Of a stretch of 64,000 bases of DNA, positions 1-8,784 are shown in pieces; position 1 is the stretch's first letter, and every line of letters begins with the position of its first letter. This DNA is from Citrobacter telavivensis (lineage in GTDB: Bacteria; Pseudomonadota; Gammaproteobacteria; Enterobacterales; Enterobacteriaceae). The DNA is taken from NCBI GenBank assembly GCA_009363175.1, contig CP045205.1, positions 4,526,001 through 4,590,000 on the forward strand, in the 5' to 3' direction. A program made the position numbers and the translations under genes. The notes below the pieces were generated by a model, which worked only from the letters and a program-made list of their open reading frames with translations, had not been told where the DNA came from and searched no databases.

Positions 1-161
1 GCGTATATGAGCACCTGATGCAGGTACAAGAGACGGGACGCCCGCGCGTGGAGATTGGGCTGGGCGTCGGGACCATCTTTGGTCTGGTGCCGTTTCTGGT
101 CGGCAGTCTGATTTTCGGTGTCATCGCCGCCATCCTGCGCTGGCGCTACCGCCGCCAGTAA
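1..161 (+). CDS. yaiY: YaiY inner-membrane protein, C-terminal part (5' end outside window)
   Basis: The reading frame is open from base 3 and stops at 159-161, giving the last 52 residues of a small membrane protein. The piece contains QVQETGRPRVEIGLGVG, then one hydrophobic helix, then a basic tail ending RWRYRRQ. This matches what I recall of the C-terminus of E. coli YaiY (DUF2755, about 100 residues, function unknown). It converges on yaiW, which is also its arrangement in E. coli. The start codon and the first half lie upstream of the window. Confidence 0.85.
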   Translation, partial: VYEHLMQVQETGRPRVEIGLGVGTIFGLVPFLVGSLIFGVIAAILRWRYRRQ

Positions 162-172
162 TGGCCCGGCGA

Positions 173-1267
173 TTACTGCCCCATACACGTCGCCCGACGA
201 TCGTCGACCCGTTTTGCAAACCAGGCCGTGGTGAGATTACGGGTGATTTTCGGGCTTTCCAGCTGAATACCTGGCAGCATTTCACGCGGTAACGCTTTCC
301 CCGTTTTTGTCTCAGCAAGCTTAAACACGTTTTCGTAAAGCGCCGTTTCTTCAAATGCGAGACTGTCGCCTTTCTCCAGCTGCCGGCGGATCTCGCTCTC
401 ACTGAGACTCAGTTTGCCCGCCAGTTTACGCACCGCCAGCTCCGTTTTACCGGCTTCTTTACTGCCGTAAGCAATCAGATCACCATCCAGCGCCAGTTTG
501 ACGCCGCTGGCTTTACTGACCGCATTCTGAAATGCGGCGTTACGACTGGCATACCATCCGGCGTTAAAGTCGGCAAAGCGGAAAATCGGCGCGCTGTAGT
601 TGGCCGGGTAATTGAGCAGATGATAGGTTCCGAACCAGAGTCCACCGCGACGGCTGAACACTTCCTGGCGTACCGTTCCCTCCATTTTCCACGGATACCC
701 TTTGCTGTGCTGCTCGGCAAACGCAATGCTGACCTGCATCGGGCCGCCGGTGTGTACCGGATTGAGTGAACCAAACAGCGTCTGCCCCATTGGCACCATA
801 TTGATAAAATCATCAAAAATGGCACTGAGCTGTTTTTCCGTTTTTACCGTATCCAGCCGCTCGCTGTAGCTTTTCCCGTTCGGGGACGTGATTTTCAGCG
901 CGGTATGCACGAGGAAAACCGGGATGTGCATCCGCTCGGCTCGTCGGTCTATTTCCCGCCAGGCAATTTTGCTCAATCCCGGAACGGCCGGATCGGCCTG
1001 ATAGTTGGACTCCTGCTGCGCGACCGCCAGCACCGAACAGATATTTTCCACCGTGGGCGCCAGCTTCTGGCTTTCAAAGGTTTTGGCAATATCCTGCGCC
1101 CAGCCGTCCCGATCCTTCACGCTGGCCGGCATTTTCTGGCGCACCACGCTCGCGACGTCTACCGGTTTCTCGCCTTTCTTCAGCGGTTGCGAGGGCTGAC
1201 TGCTACATCCGGCCAGCACCAGCCCGGCCAGCAATGACAATGGGAAAAGACGAGACACCGCCGACAT
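173..1267 (-). CDS. yaiW: YaiW, outer-membrane lipoprotein linked to SbmA
   Basis: The 364-residue protein has a lipoprotein signal peptide with lipobox LAGC near residue 21, followed by Ser-Ser, so outer-membrane sorting is expected. It belongs to the DUF1615 family. E. coli YaiW is a surface-exposed lipoprotein that helps SbmA-dependent sensitivity to proline-rich peptides such as Bac7. The gene lies 14 bp downstream of sbmA on the same strand, so the two are almost certainly one operon, as in E. coli. Length and start agree with the family and nothing looks broken. The biochemical mechanism is not known from sequence. Confidence 0.93.
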   Translation of the reverse strand: MSAVSRLFPLSLLAGLVLAGCSSQPSQPLKKGEKPVDVASVVRQKMPASVKDRDGWAQDIAKTFESQKLAPTVENICSVLAVAQQESNYQADPAVPGLSKIAWREIDRRAERMHIPVFLVHTALKITSPNGKSYSERLDTVKTEKQLSAIFDDFINMVPMGQTLFGSLNPVHTGGPMQVSIAFAEQHSKGYPWKMEGTVRQEVFSRRGGLWFGTYHLLNYPANYSAPIFRFADFNAGWYASRNAAFQNAVSKASGVKLALDGDLIAYGSKEAGKTELAVRKLAGKLSLSESEIRRQLEKGDSLAFEETALYENVFKLAETKTGKALPREMLPGIQLESPKITRNLTTAWFAKRVDDRRATCMGQ

Positions 1268-1281
1268 AACGTTTCCTTTTG

Positions 1282-2502
1282 TTAACCAAGAGTGTGGGTG
1301 ACAGCCTGAATATCCTGCTCGTCCAGTTCGCGCTCAAAGCTGCGCAGACGTTTATAGATAGACATCAGTTCGACCAGCGTCGTCCACGAGTTGATCAGGT
1401 ACTGGAACGCGCCCCGCACCTGGCTAAAGACGTTGTTAATTTGCGTCATCAGACCCAGGGTAATCGTACCGGCAACAATCGACGGAAACAGCAGGAACAA
1501 ACCGAAAACGTTGTCCACCTGCAGGTAGAGAATGCGCGCGATATTAAAATACATGTAGTGAAAATAGAGGCGGAAATAGTTCTGGCGCACCGCACTGAAC
1601 AGCTCACGAACCGTCGGCGGGGTGGCGCGGTTGGCATCGTCTTCCCCGTATACCAGCTCTTTACGATAGGCCGCTTCCACTCGCTGATTTTTAAATTCCA
1701 GCCCCGGAAGTTTGAACCCGACCGCCGCCAGCATACCGGTGCCCATCAGCGACCAGACGATCGCCGCAATCACCAGGCCGTAAGGCACATGGCCGACAAT
1801 CGGCAGCTCAGGCACGTGCGGAGAAAGCGCAACCAGCACCGGCAGGAAGGCGATCAGCGTCATGATGGCATTGATAAAGCCCACGCCCATGCTTTCCAGC
1901 GTTGAAGCAAAACGCATGGTGTCTTCCTGCACACGCTGCGCTGCCCCCTCGATATGGCGCAGATGCTGCCACTGCGCCATGTAATATTCGTTCATCGCCG
2001 TACGCCAGCGGAACACATAGTGGCTGACAAAAAAGTTGTTCAGCACGCTAATCACCACGGCAATCAGCGCGATGCCAAGGAAGATCCCCAGTTCGTTATA
2101 GAACTGGCTCATGGTGACTTTATGCGGCGCGCTGAGGGCGGTCTGGATCAGATCGTAGAACGGCGCGTACCAGGCGTTGACGGCCACCCCCACTTCAACC
2201 AGAAACCAGGTGACAAAGATAATCAGCGAGGTGCCAAGAATCGACCAGTACTGCCAGCGATGCGGACTGTAGAGAAACCAGAACAGCGCAAATAACCCGA
2301 CACAAAGCACATAGTAGGCATAAAAAATCAGGTAGCTCAGCGACCAGAAGCGGGCAGCGCTAATAGGTACAGTGCCTGCGGCGCCAGTCAGTCGTGCAAT
2401 CCAGTCACCCCCTCCAGCCTGCCAGAAAATAACCGCAACTAATGCCCAAATAAAAGCCGAAAGGAAAAAAGGACCCGGCTTTGGGAAAAAAGACTTAAAC
2501 AT
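1282..2502 (-). CDS. sbmA: SbmA peptide-antibiotic importer
   Basis: The 406 residues equal the length of E. coli SbmA. The protein is a multi-pass inner-membrane member of the SbmA/BacA family. It starts MFKSFFPKPGPFFLSAF and has a strong ribosome site (AGGAGA) just before the ATG. Family knowledge: it is a homodimeric, proton-driven importer of microcins B17 and J25, Bac7 and bleomycin-like compounds. It lacks the nucleotide-binding domain of ABC transporters. It is the first gene of an operon with yaiW. In E. coli the gene is under sigma-E control, but I could not assign a convincing sigma-E promoter here. Confidence 0.96.
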   Translation of the reverse strand: MFKSFFPKPGPFFLSAFIWALVAVIFWQAGGGDWIARLTGAAGTVPISAARFWSLSYLIFYAYYVLCVGLFALFWFLYSPHRWQYWSILGTSLIIFVTWFLVEVGVAVNAWYAPFYDLIQTALSAPHKVTMSQFYNELGIFLGIALIAVVISVLNNFFVSHYVFRWRTAMNEYYMAQWQHLRHIEGAAQRVQEDTMRFASTLESMGVGFINAIMTLIAFLPVLVALSPHVPELPIVGHVPYGLVIAAIVWSLMGTGMLAAVGFKLPGLEFKNQRVEAAYRKELVYGEDDANRATPPTVRELFSAVRQNYFRLYFHYMYFNIARILYLQVDNVFGLFLLFPSIVAGTITLGLMTQINNVFSQVRGAFQYLINSWTTLVELMSIYKRLRSFERELDEQDIQAVTHTLG

Positions 2503-2574
2503 GATGCTCTCCTGCTAACTTCTTATCGTTATGACAACTGCTGTGTTTTTCCACCGCGCGGGTTGAAAATAAAC

Positions 2575-2606
2575 GGTCACAACAGGCGAAACCGCCCATT
2601 GTGACC
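2575..2606 (-). terminator. Probable terminator after the cysteine hydrolase gene
   Basis: Eight-base arms ggtcacaa and ttgtgacc enclose a second nested stem (ggcg/cgcc around a four-base loop). Read on the minus strand, the hairpin is followed by a T-rich stretch (gtttatttt). It lies 13 bp beyond the stop of the cysteine hydrolase and about 70 bp before sbmA, so it probably separates the two minus-strand units. Confidence 0.55.
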
Positions 2607-2619
2607 AACATGGTGGCGC

Positions 2620-3153
2620 TTAGTTCGTTTTCCAGTCCTGAATAATTGTTTCGACGGGTTTCACCCACACCGGATTGTCCGGTACGATCAGATTGCGCCA
2701 GACATCATTATGGTGCGCAATCAGCGTCTGGGCCGGTGCGGCCGGACGATGGGCGGTGGTATGGGCATCTTCCGCAACCGTAATACGATAACCCCGACTG
2801 GCACCGTTTCTGATGGTGGTATCGACGCAATAGTCCGTCGCACAGCCGCAGATGACAAAGTGCGAAATCGCCTCATCGTGCAGTAACTGTTCGAGGGCCG
2901 TTTTGTAAAAGGAATCGCACGCGGTTTTCGTGACATATTTTGCATTCGCTGGCGTGTTCAGTTCTGGCAGCAGTGCGAACCCCACACTCCCCTCTTCCAG
3001 CCCTCCCGCCTCGGTATGCTGAATAAAAATCGTGAGATCTGCCGCCTGCGTGAGCTGATTAATGCGTTCCACGCACGCTTCCCGGCGAATACGCGGCGTG
3101 GCAAACACGCCGATTTGCATATCAACAACCATCACAACCCGTTTTTCAGACAT
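2620..3153 (-). CDS. Isochorismatase-family cysteine hydrolase
   Basis: The start is placed at MSEKRVVMVVDMQ, because the residues before this Met are not family-like and the isochorismatase fold begins at this strand. The protein is 177 residues. The expected Asp-Lys-Cys catalytic set is visible: Asp in VVDMQIG, Lys in the YVTKTACDSF region, and the nucleophile Cys in GCATDYCVDTT. Relatives hydrolyse amides or isochorismate (nicotinamidase, ureidoacrylate hydrolase, YcaC-like enzymes), so the substrate cannot be named. It lies between sbmA and ampH, where E. coli K-12 has no gene, and is divergent from ampH. Its own terminator and promoter region suggest a single-gene unit. Confidence 0.85.
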   Translation of the reverse strand: MSEKRVVMVVDMQIGVFATPRIRREACVERINQLTQAADLTIFIQHTEAGGLEEGSVGFALLPELNTPANAKYVTKTACDSFYKTALEQLLHDEAISHFVICGCATDYCVDTTIRNGASRGYRITVAEDAHTTAHRPAAPAQTLIAHHNDVWRNLIVPDNPVWVKPVETIIQDWKTN

Positions 3154-3481
3154 CGTCAGCCCCATCAAAGAGTGGTAATGAAAGATTATTGCACGCCCAG
3201 GATCACAAAAGCGGACTTTCTTTCGCGGCAAAAATGGCGCGTTTACGTGCCGTTACGTTTTTCTCACTATCCTTGCTCTAATTAGCGCTTTGCAATGTGC
3301 CGTTGCGTAGTATAAATACGCATACACATCATCCTTCAGGCTGTCTCTTTGTTGGCAATGCTCATAACCCCCAGTCACATAGTTTACTATGCTGCTGGAG
3401 ATTTACTCGCTTGCCGCCTCGAAGCATCCCGAATGATTTCGTGTAAAGGTTTTCACTTCATCTCATTCATGGACATCACCG
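3154..3481. promoter_or_regulatory. Divergent intergenic region, cysteine hydrolase / ampH
   Basis: The 328 bp between divergent starts must hold both promoters. The clearest structure is a hairpin at about 3371-3398 (ccag...catag-ttta-ctatg...ctgg). A seven-codon ORF (3470-3493, ATG GAC ATC ... TAG) overlaps the TTG start of ampH and could influence its translation. I could not assign convincing -35/-10 pairs. Confidence 0.4.
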
Positions 3482-4639
3482 TTGAAACGTAGTCTGCTTT
3501 TTTCTGCCGCGCTGTGTGCGGCGTCATTGACCTCAGTCCAGGCGGCTCAACCTGTCGCCGACCCAGTTTTTGCGTCTGATATTGTCGAGCGTTATGCCGA
3601 TCATATTTTTTATGGCAGCGGTGCGACGGGGATGGCGCTCGTCGTGATCGACGGCAACCAGCGCGTCTTTCGCAGTTTCGGCGAAACCCGACCGGGCAAT
3701 AACGTGCGCCCACAACTGGATTCGGTCATTCGTATTGCGTCACTCACCAAGCTGATGACCAGTGAAATGCTGGTGAAACTGCTCGATCAGGGTACGGTTA
3801 AACTGGACGATCCGCTGAGTAAGTATGCCCCCGTCGGCGCGCGCGTACCGTCATATGAGGGAAAACCGATCACGCTGGTCAATCTGGCGACGCACACCAG
3901 CGCGCTGCCCCGTGAACAACCTGGCGGCGCGGCAAAGCGTCCGGTGTTTGTCTGGCCGACGCGGGAGCAACGCTGGAGTTACCTCTCCACCGCGACCCTG
4001 AAAGCCGCACCGGGGTCGCAGGCGGCCTATTCCAACCTGGCGTTCGATCTGTTGGCCGATGCGCTGGCAAATGCCTCCGGCAAACCTTATACCCAACTGT
4101 TTGAAGAGAAGATCACCCGCCCGCTGGGCATGAAAGACACCACCTATACCCCTTCTCCCGATCAGTGCAAACGTCTGATGGTAGCGGAAAAAGGGGCCAG
4201 CCCGTGTAATAACACGCTGGCAGCCATCGGCAGCGGCGGCGTTTACTCAACGCCGGGTGACATGATGCGCTGGATGCAGCAGTATCTGTCCTCTGATTTT
4301 TACCAGCGCAGTAATCAGGCCGACAGAATGCAGACGCTGATTTATCAGCGCGCGCAGTTAACGCGGGTAACGGGCATGGATGTTCCCGGCAAAGCCGATG
4401 CGTTGGGATTAGGCTGGGTCTATATGGCACCGAAGAATGGACGCCCGGGAATTATTCAAAAGACCGGCGGTGGCGGTGGGTTCATCACCTATATGGCGAT
4501 GATTCCGCAAAAAAATGTGGGCGCGTTTGTCGTCGTCACTCGCTCTCCGCTCACCCGTTTTACCAATATGAGTAACGGTATTAACGATCTGGTCGTCGAA
4601 CTGAGCGAAAATACACCGCGCGTGGTTCCGGCATCTTAA
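3482..4639 (+). CDS. ampH: AmpH, periplasmic penicillin-binding DD-carboxy/endopeptidase
   Basis: The 385-residue protein begins at a TTG codon; the family N-terminus (MKRSLLFSA) fits only there, and E. coli ampH also uses TTG. A Sec signal peptide ends near residue 22 (VQAAQ). Serine beta-lactamase-fold motifs are present in order: S87-L-T-K90, Y183-S-N185, and KTGGGGG near residue 325. In E. coli AmpH is a low-molecular-weight PBP with DD-carboxypeptidase, endopeptidase and weak beta-lactamase activity that acts in peptidoglycan recycling. The stop codon directly abuts the last base of yaiV, which converges on it. Confidence 0.96.
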   Translation: MKRSLLFSAALCAASLTSVQAAQPVADPVFASDIVERYADHIFYGSGATGMALVVIDGNQRVFRSFGETRPGNNVRPQLDSVIRIASLTKLMTSEMLVKLLDQGTVKLDDPLSKYAPVGARVPSYEGKPITLVNLATHTSALPREQPGGAAKRPVFVWPTREQRWSYLSTATLKAAPGSQAAYSNLAFDLLADALANASGKPYTQLFEEKITRPLGMKDTTYTPSPDQCKRLMVAEKGASPCNNTLAAIGSGGVYSTPGDMMRWMQQYLSSDFYQRSNQADRMQTLIYQRAQLTRVTGMDVPGKADALGLGWVYMAPKNGRPGIIQKTGGGGGFITYMAMIPQKNVGAFVVVTRSPLTRFTNMSNGINDLVVELSENTPRVVPAS

Positions 4640-5263
4640 TCAATATTCAGAAGGCAAACGGTTGATACCCATCAGTTTGCCTTTATTCATTTCGATATAG
4701 CCGCCTTTACGCAATGCAGCCAACACCTCAGCCACCACGGAACGAGAAATGCATGTGCGCTGGTGAATATAATTCATGACGCCAATGCGGGAACGTAATC
4801 CGTCCTCCCATTCAATCATTGAAATCAGTGTCGAACGGATCTGTTCATAAGAGTTTTTACCGATTAACTGCCAATCTCGTTGTTCCATCATACGGTTCTG
4901 CCATGTCAACCAGTAGAATGCTTCACGCCACAACTGGCATTCTTCAATAATTGCAACGGTTTGTGAGGAAGAGAGGTGATATCCCGAACATATCCCCTCG
5001 CTAACGAGATCGTACTGAACATCATTTTTCATCACCCCATTGGTCAGTCCCATAATGAAAGGAGCCTGCCCAATACCAACCAGAATATGTTCATTACGTC
5101 TTAACGAGATAATCCCTTCCAGAATCACTAATGTCGTATCAGGGTTCTTTTCCGTGGAATAAAGAAGATGCTTTTCATTAGCATATGAAAAACGGGTGCC
5201 ATATTTAGACAAGGACTTATCGAGCTGACCAAATTCTTTTAACGGTTTATTCAGAGATAACAT
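4640..5263 (-). CDS. yaiV: YaiV (IprA), Crp/Fnr-like regulator
   Basis: The start is set at MLSLNKPLKEF, because it matches the E. coli N-terminus and has an AAGGA site at proper spacing. A longer frame would begin inside a terminator hairpin. The 207-residue protein has a cNMP-binding-like N-terminal domain and a C-terminal winged helix (ISRSVVAEVLAALRKGGYIEM). The Salmonella orthologue IprA represses hydrogen peroxide resistance. No Fe-S cysteine cluster of FNR type is seen, so direct oxygen sensing is unlikely. Its stop abuts the ampH stop with no spacer. It lies downstream of the autotransporter yaiT on the same strand. Confidence 0.9.
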   Translation of the reverse strand: MLSLNKPLKEFGQLDKSLSKYGTRFSYANEKHLLYSTEKNPDTTLVILEGIISLRRNEHILVGIGQAPFIMGLTNGVMKNDVQYDLVSEGICSGYHLSSSQTVAIIEECQLWREAFYWLTWQNRMMEQRDWQLIGKNSYEQIRSTLISMIEWEDGLRSRIGVMNYIHQRTCISRSVVAEVLAALRKGGYIEMNKGKLMGINRLPSEY

Positions 5264-5281
5264 CTGCGCGTTCCTTGCATT

Positions 5282-5313
5282 AATGCCCGTCAAATCCTTG
5301 ACGGGCATTTTTT
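5282..5313. terminator. Strong hairpin terminator between yaiT and yaiV
   Basis: Perfect 12-bp arms (aatgcccgtcaa / ttgacgggcatt) enclose a 4-base loop. On the plus strand the stem runs into a continuous T tract (5308-5313). On the minus strand an A run precedes it and only a weak T-rich tail follows. It can therefore stop plus-strand transcripts efficiently, including readthrough from ampH across yaiV, and may weakly terminate yaiT. Confidence 0.75.
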
Positions 5314-5351
5314 AGATTAACTACGCTATATCCATTTCCGTAAGGGAATGA

Positions 5352-8273
5352 TTACCAGGTATATTTAACGCCCGCGTTGGCCGCCCAATTCTGATCAACA
5401 TCGCCACCACCGAGGTAGTTCGCATCGGTATAGGCACTGAAGTTCTTGGTAAAGCTGAACTGCGTACCCAGACCAACACGAACCGCTGAACCTTCGGTGC
5501 CGTTGTCGATAGAGTCGCCGTTGACATCAGCATTGTTGTTCGCATCGTCATACACATAGGCCAGTTTGAAGTAAGGCGTCAGCGCCTGATCCTGGCTGTA
5601 GGTGAAGGTATAACCGGTATCTACACCCAGTTCATAGCGCATGCTGTCGTAAGACTGACCATCAGCCTGCATGTTGTTGCTCAGGCGATAACCATCGTCA
5701 GACTGGAACAAGCCAGACACGCTGCCGTATGGAGTAACATAACCCGCATCACCCACTTTCCAGTCGTAACCCAGTTTCAGACCGAAGCCCCACGCATCCG
5801 CAGAGGTGCTGCCATCAACATACTGACCGTCGCTCATATTGGCAGACAGATCGTTGTTAAAGTGAGAGTAGCTCAGGTTGCCATCTACAAAGATGTCATT
5901 GGCAAAGCGAGCTGAAGAGTAGAGGTAGGCAGACTGGCTGTCCTGATCCACTTGACCGGTATGGTCGCTCATGTCGCCTTTCGCGAAGCCCGCCGCTGCA
6001 CCGACAATCCACTTCGCGTTATTACCATCAACTTTGGTATCCACACCCACCATGATGCCGTTGACATCCTGATCGTAGTTAATGGTGCCGTTATCGCCGT
6101 TGAAGTTGCCGCCAAAGTAACTGACCCATGCGCCGCCGTTATCCGCCAGACCATGACGAGAGTTGGTCAGACGCGTCCCAACCGTATCTTGCTCCAGGTT
6201 CCAGGTATTGGTATTCGCAGACGGAATGCTCAACGCCATGTTAGCGTAGTCGGTCAACTCCATCTGTTGCATAACAACGGTGTTGCCCTGCTGCTGGGCC
6301 TGATAGGTGTACGCGCCCAGGTCTGCTTTGTTCGCGGCAGAGAAGGTAGCGGTGCTGTTCTTATCGTTAACGTAGATCAGCTCTTTGTCTTTGTAATCTG
6401 CGATAGCGCCTTCACCGGTGGCGTTGTTGATACGCACTTTGTAGTTGCCGGTTGCCGCAGCAACATTGTCGCCCGCATTGTCCACTTCAGACTGGTCAGC
6501 GCTGTATGCATCACCGTTACCGTTAATGGTCAGGTGACCATCGGAATTCATGGCGATCACACCGTAACCATAGTTAGACTTCGTGGTGTCTGCGGTACGA
6601 TCGTTGGTCAGATCGGCATCCAGCACATAGTTGTTACTGTGAATATCAAATACACCGGCATGCACATTGCCATTCGTATCGGTCGTGCTGGTCAGATTCA
6701 GGGTATCCGTCTGCAGCGCATAGTCCGCACTGTTACCGACATCCAGAACACCGTCATTTGTGACCTTAATGGTGTTGGCATACAGTGCAGCATCACCTAC
6801 GCTCCAGCCTGCAGCCACATCATCAGCGATGGTGACAGTACTGTTGTCGACAGTCAGAGTATCCGTTGCCACATGACCGTCCTCGCTGATGTTCAGCGCT
6901 GCGCCACCGGTCAACGCAATGGTGTCAGAAACCAGTGAAGAATCGGCAACATTCACCACAGAACCGCTGTTGATGCTCAGAGTATCAATCAGAGAGGCTT
7001 TAGTGGTATCCCACTCAGAACCGCCGTTCAGCGTAACATTGAACAGGCCGCTTTGATAAACCTCGTTGCCAACAACGTGGCCATCTTCATCATAAGCGGT
7101 GTCGCCATTGTCAATACCATAGGTAGACGATGGCCACAGGCTATTCGCGGTAATGTCGATCAACGTAGCGGTAGCATCGGTACCCGCTGCAACACCGTCG
7201 TAAACGCCGTCACCATCGGTGTCCACCTGATGCACAGACATCGCCGCACCAACCCATTTGCTACCGTTATTCAGGGTAACATCCATGCGGTCAGTACCAT
7301 CCCAGCCGTTAGTATCGACAGCAGAGTCGGTATCACGATAGCTGTCCGCGCCGTTCGGGAAGAAGTTTTCATCGAAGTTGCTGGAGAAAACCACATCGCC
7401 CATCAGGGTCGAATTACTGAGATTAACCGTCGTCTGCATTGCATTATCTGCAGACGGATTCGCAATGGCGGAAATCGCAACGTCATCAGCCGTCGCAGTA
7501 TTGCTGTAGTCGCTTGCGTTACCGTTATTGCCAAACCAGCCTGAAGTCCCTTCATCTGACCATGAACCAGAGGTCACGGTAGAGTCCTTCACCGTAATGG
7601 TGTTATTGAACACTTCATTGCTGTTTACGCCCGTGCTAACGGTGTTGTCGTCAACATCACTCCACTCGTAACCCTGAGTCAGCGTAATGCCTGCCACGTG
7701 AGAGTTGTTAGTGATAGACAGGTCAACTTCCTGATCCAGGGTGATCGCGGTGCCCATGTTGTAGACATCAACAACGTGCGTATCTGCGGTGCCGTCAGTA
7801 TTGGTACCGTTGTAGGTATAATGTTCGTAGTTATCGTCGATCGTTGAGTTATCAACGGTGAGCGCCAGACGATCGTAAACATAGCCCGTATCACGACCAT
7901 CAGCACATTCGCTCGTCATGCACTCAGACGTAATCATTCCGTGTACAGTGCTGTTTTTAATCGTCAGACTGTTGCTATTGGTGTTGGTAGAAAGACCATC
8001 ATCCAGATAGTAAGTTGAAATCACACCGTTTACGGTTGCGTTATTGATTACCGGATAGATATCTCCGTTATACACGCTGTCGGTGCCGTAGTTATTCCAG
8101 CCGACGTAACCATCGTAGTACACACCATCGGGGTTCGTCGCATCGTTATAGTGGTCAAATGTGGTGTAAGTCTTGCCAGAAATATCCGTTGAAGCATTCG
8201 CCTGAGAAGTGATTGCCAAAGTGCAGGCTAATGCTAATTGTGAGACTACAAGTTTCTTTTTCCAGGAGTGCAT
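5352..8273 (-). CDS. yaiT: Autotransporter YaiT/UpaC, intact
   Basis: The 973-residue type Va autotransporter starts MHSWKKKLVVSQLALACTLA, with a signal peptide cleaved after ANA. A long Asn/Asp/Thr-rich beta-helix passenger follows, then a C-terminal barrel from about residue 700 ending in the aromatic KYTW. It closely resembles the E. coli product encoded between hemB and yaiV (yaiT, interrupted by IS3 in K-12; upaC in uropathogenic strains, a biofilm-associated factor). Here the frame is uninterrupted. GGAGG lies 8 bp before the ATG. The barrel belongs to a different family from the three other autotransporters in this window. Surface adhesion or biofilm is the likely role. Confidence 0.92.
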   Translation of the reverse strand: MHSWKKKLVVSQLALACTLAITSQANASTDISGKTYTTFDHYNDATNPDGVYYDGYVGWNNYGTDSVYNGDIYPVINNATVNGVISTYYLDDGLSTNTNSNSLTIKNSTVHGMITSECMTSECADGRDTGYVYDRLALTVDNSTIDDNYEHYTYNGTNTDGTADTHVVDVYNMGTAITLDQEVDLSITNNSHVAGITLTQGYEWSDVDDNTVSTGVNSNEVFNNTITVKDSTVTSGSWSDEGTSGWFGNNGNASDYSNTATADDVAISAIANPSADNAMQTTVNLSNSTLMGDVVFSSNFDENFFPNGADSYRDTDSAVDTNGWDGTDRMDVTLNNGSKWVGAAMSVHQVDTDGDGVYDGVAAGTDATATLIDITANSLWPSSTYGIDNGDTAYDEDGHVVGNEVYQSGLFNVTLNGGSEWDTTKASLIDTLSINSGSVVNVADSSLVSDTIALTGGAALNISEDGHVATDTLTVDNSTVTIADDVAAGWSVGDAALYANTIKVTNDGVLDVGNSADYALQTDTLNLTSTTDTNGNVHAGVFDIHSNNYVLDADLTNDRTADTTKSNYGYGVIAMNSDGHLTINGNGDAYSADQSEVDNAGDNVAAATGNYKVRINNATGEGAIADYKDKELIYVNDKNSTATFSAANKADLGAYTYQAQQQGNTVVMQQMELTDYANMALSIPSANTNTWNLEQDTVGTRLTNSRHGLADNGGAWVSYFGGNFNGDNGTINYDQDVNGIMVGVDTKVDGNNAKWIVGAAAGFAKGDMSDHTGQVDQDSQSAYLYSSARFANDIFVDGNLSYSHFNNDLSANMSDGQYVDGSTSADAWGFGLKLGYDWKVGDAGYVTPYGSVSGLFQSDDGYRLSNNMQADGQSYDSMRYELGVDTGYTFTYSQDQALTPYFKLAYVYDDANNNADVNGDSIDNGTEGSAVRVGLGTQFSFTKNFSAYTDANYLGGGDVDQNWAANAGVKYTW

Positions 8274-8784
8274 TTGTCATCCCTCCTCAGGGACGTAATA
8301 GTGTTGATCCATCAAATATCAATGCATAGAAAACATTATGTTTCGCAAGGAGGATTATGCGGTGTCTCCAGTGAAAGGTTCAATTATTCTTTCCCTTCAG
8401 TCCGAAACCGGACAATAATAAAAACCAGGAAAACGCTTAATTGAAAAACACATAAAACCATATAAATCAATGCAGTAGATTAAAAATAAAAGTAGAACTC
8501 ATATAGTAAATCAATACTTAACACAGCGATAGATAACAATAATTAATAAATAAACACTCAATAAATTTAAATGCCAGCACATTTAAATAAATAGATATTT
8601 CAAATAAACAAAAAAAATGAATAAAATATCAAAATATAAATATCTAGCTATTCATATCAAAAAATTGCCAGGTCATCCCATTTATTTATCAATAAAACAA
8701 AATCATAAGGCCCATTTTCGTAAAACACTCGCACACGGCTTCAGGTATACTATGGCCTTCAATTTCACAAACATCAGGCATCTC
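8274..8784. promoter_or_regulatory. AT-rich divergent promoter region, yaiT / hemB
   Basis: About 510 bp separate yaiT and hemB. From 8400 to 8720 the sequence is strongly AT-rich, unlike its flanks, which fits H-NS-type silencing of the autotransporter. A TATACT hexamer at 8746-8751 is a reasonable -10 for hemB, about 34 bp before its ATG; no good -35 is seen. An upstream in-frame extension of hemB from 8617 lies in this AT-rich DNA and was not accepted as coding. Confidence 0.5.

Noticed and set aside
5952..6938. A 328-codon frame antisense to yaiT
   Set aside because: Long antisense frames are expected opposite the repetitive Asn/Asp/Thr-rich passenger; there is no ribosome site or domain.
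8617..8784. Upstream extension of hemB by 56 codons
   Set aside because: AT-rich sequence with no family similarity; MTDLIHRPRR at 8785 matches the known start.
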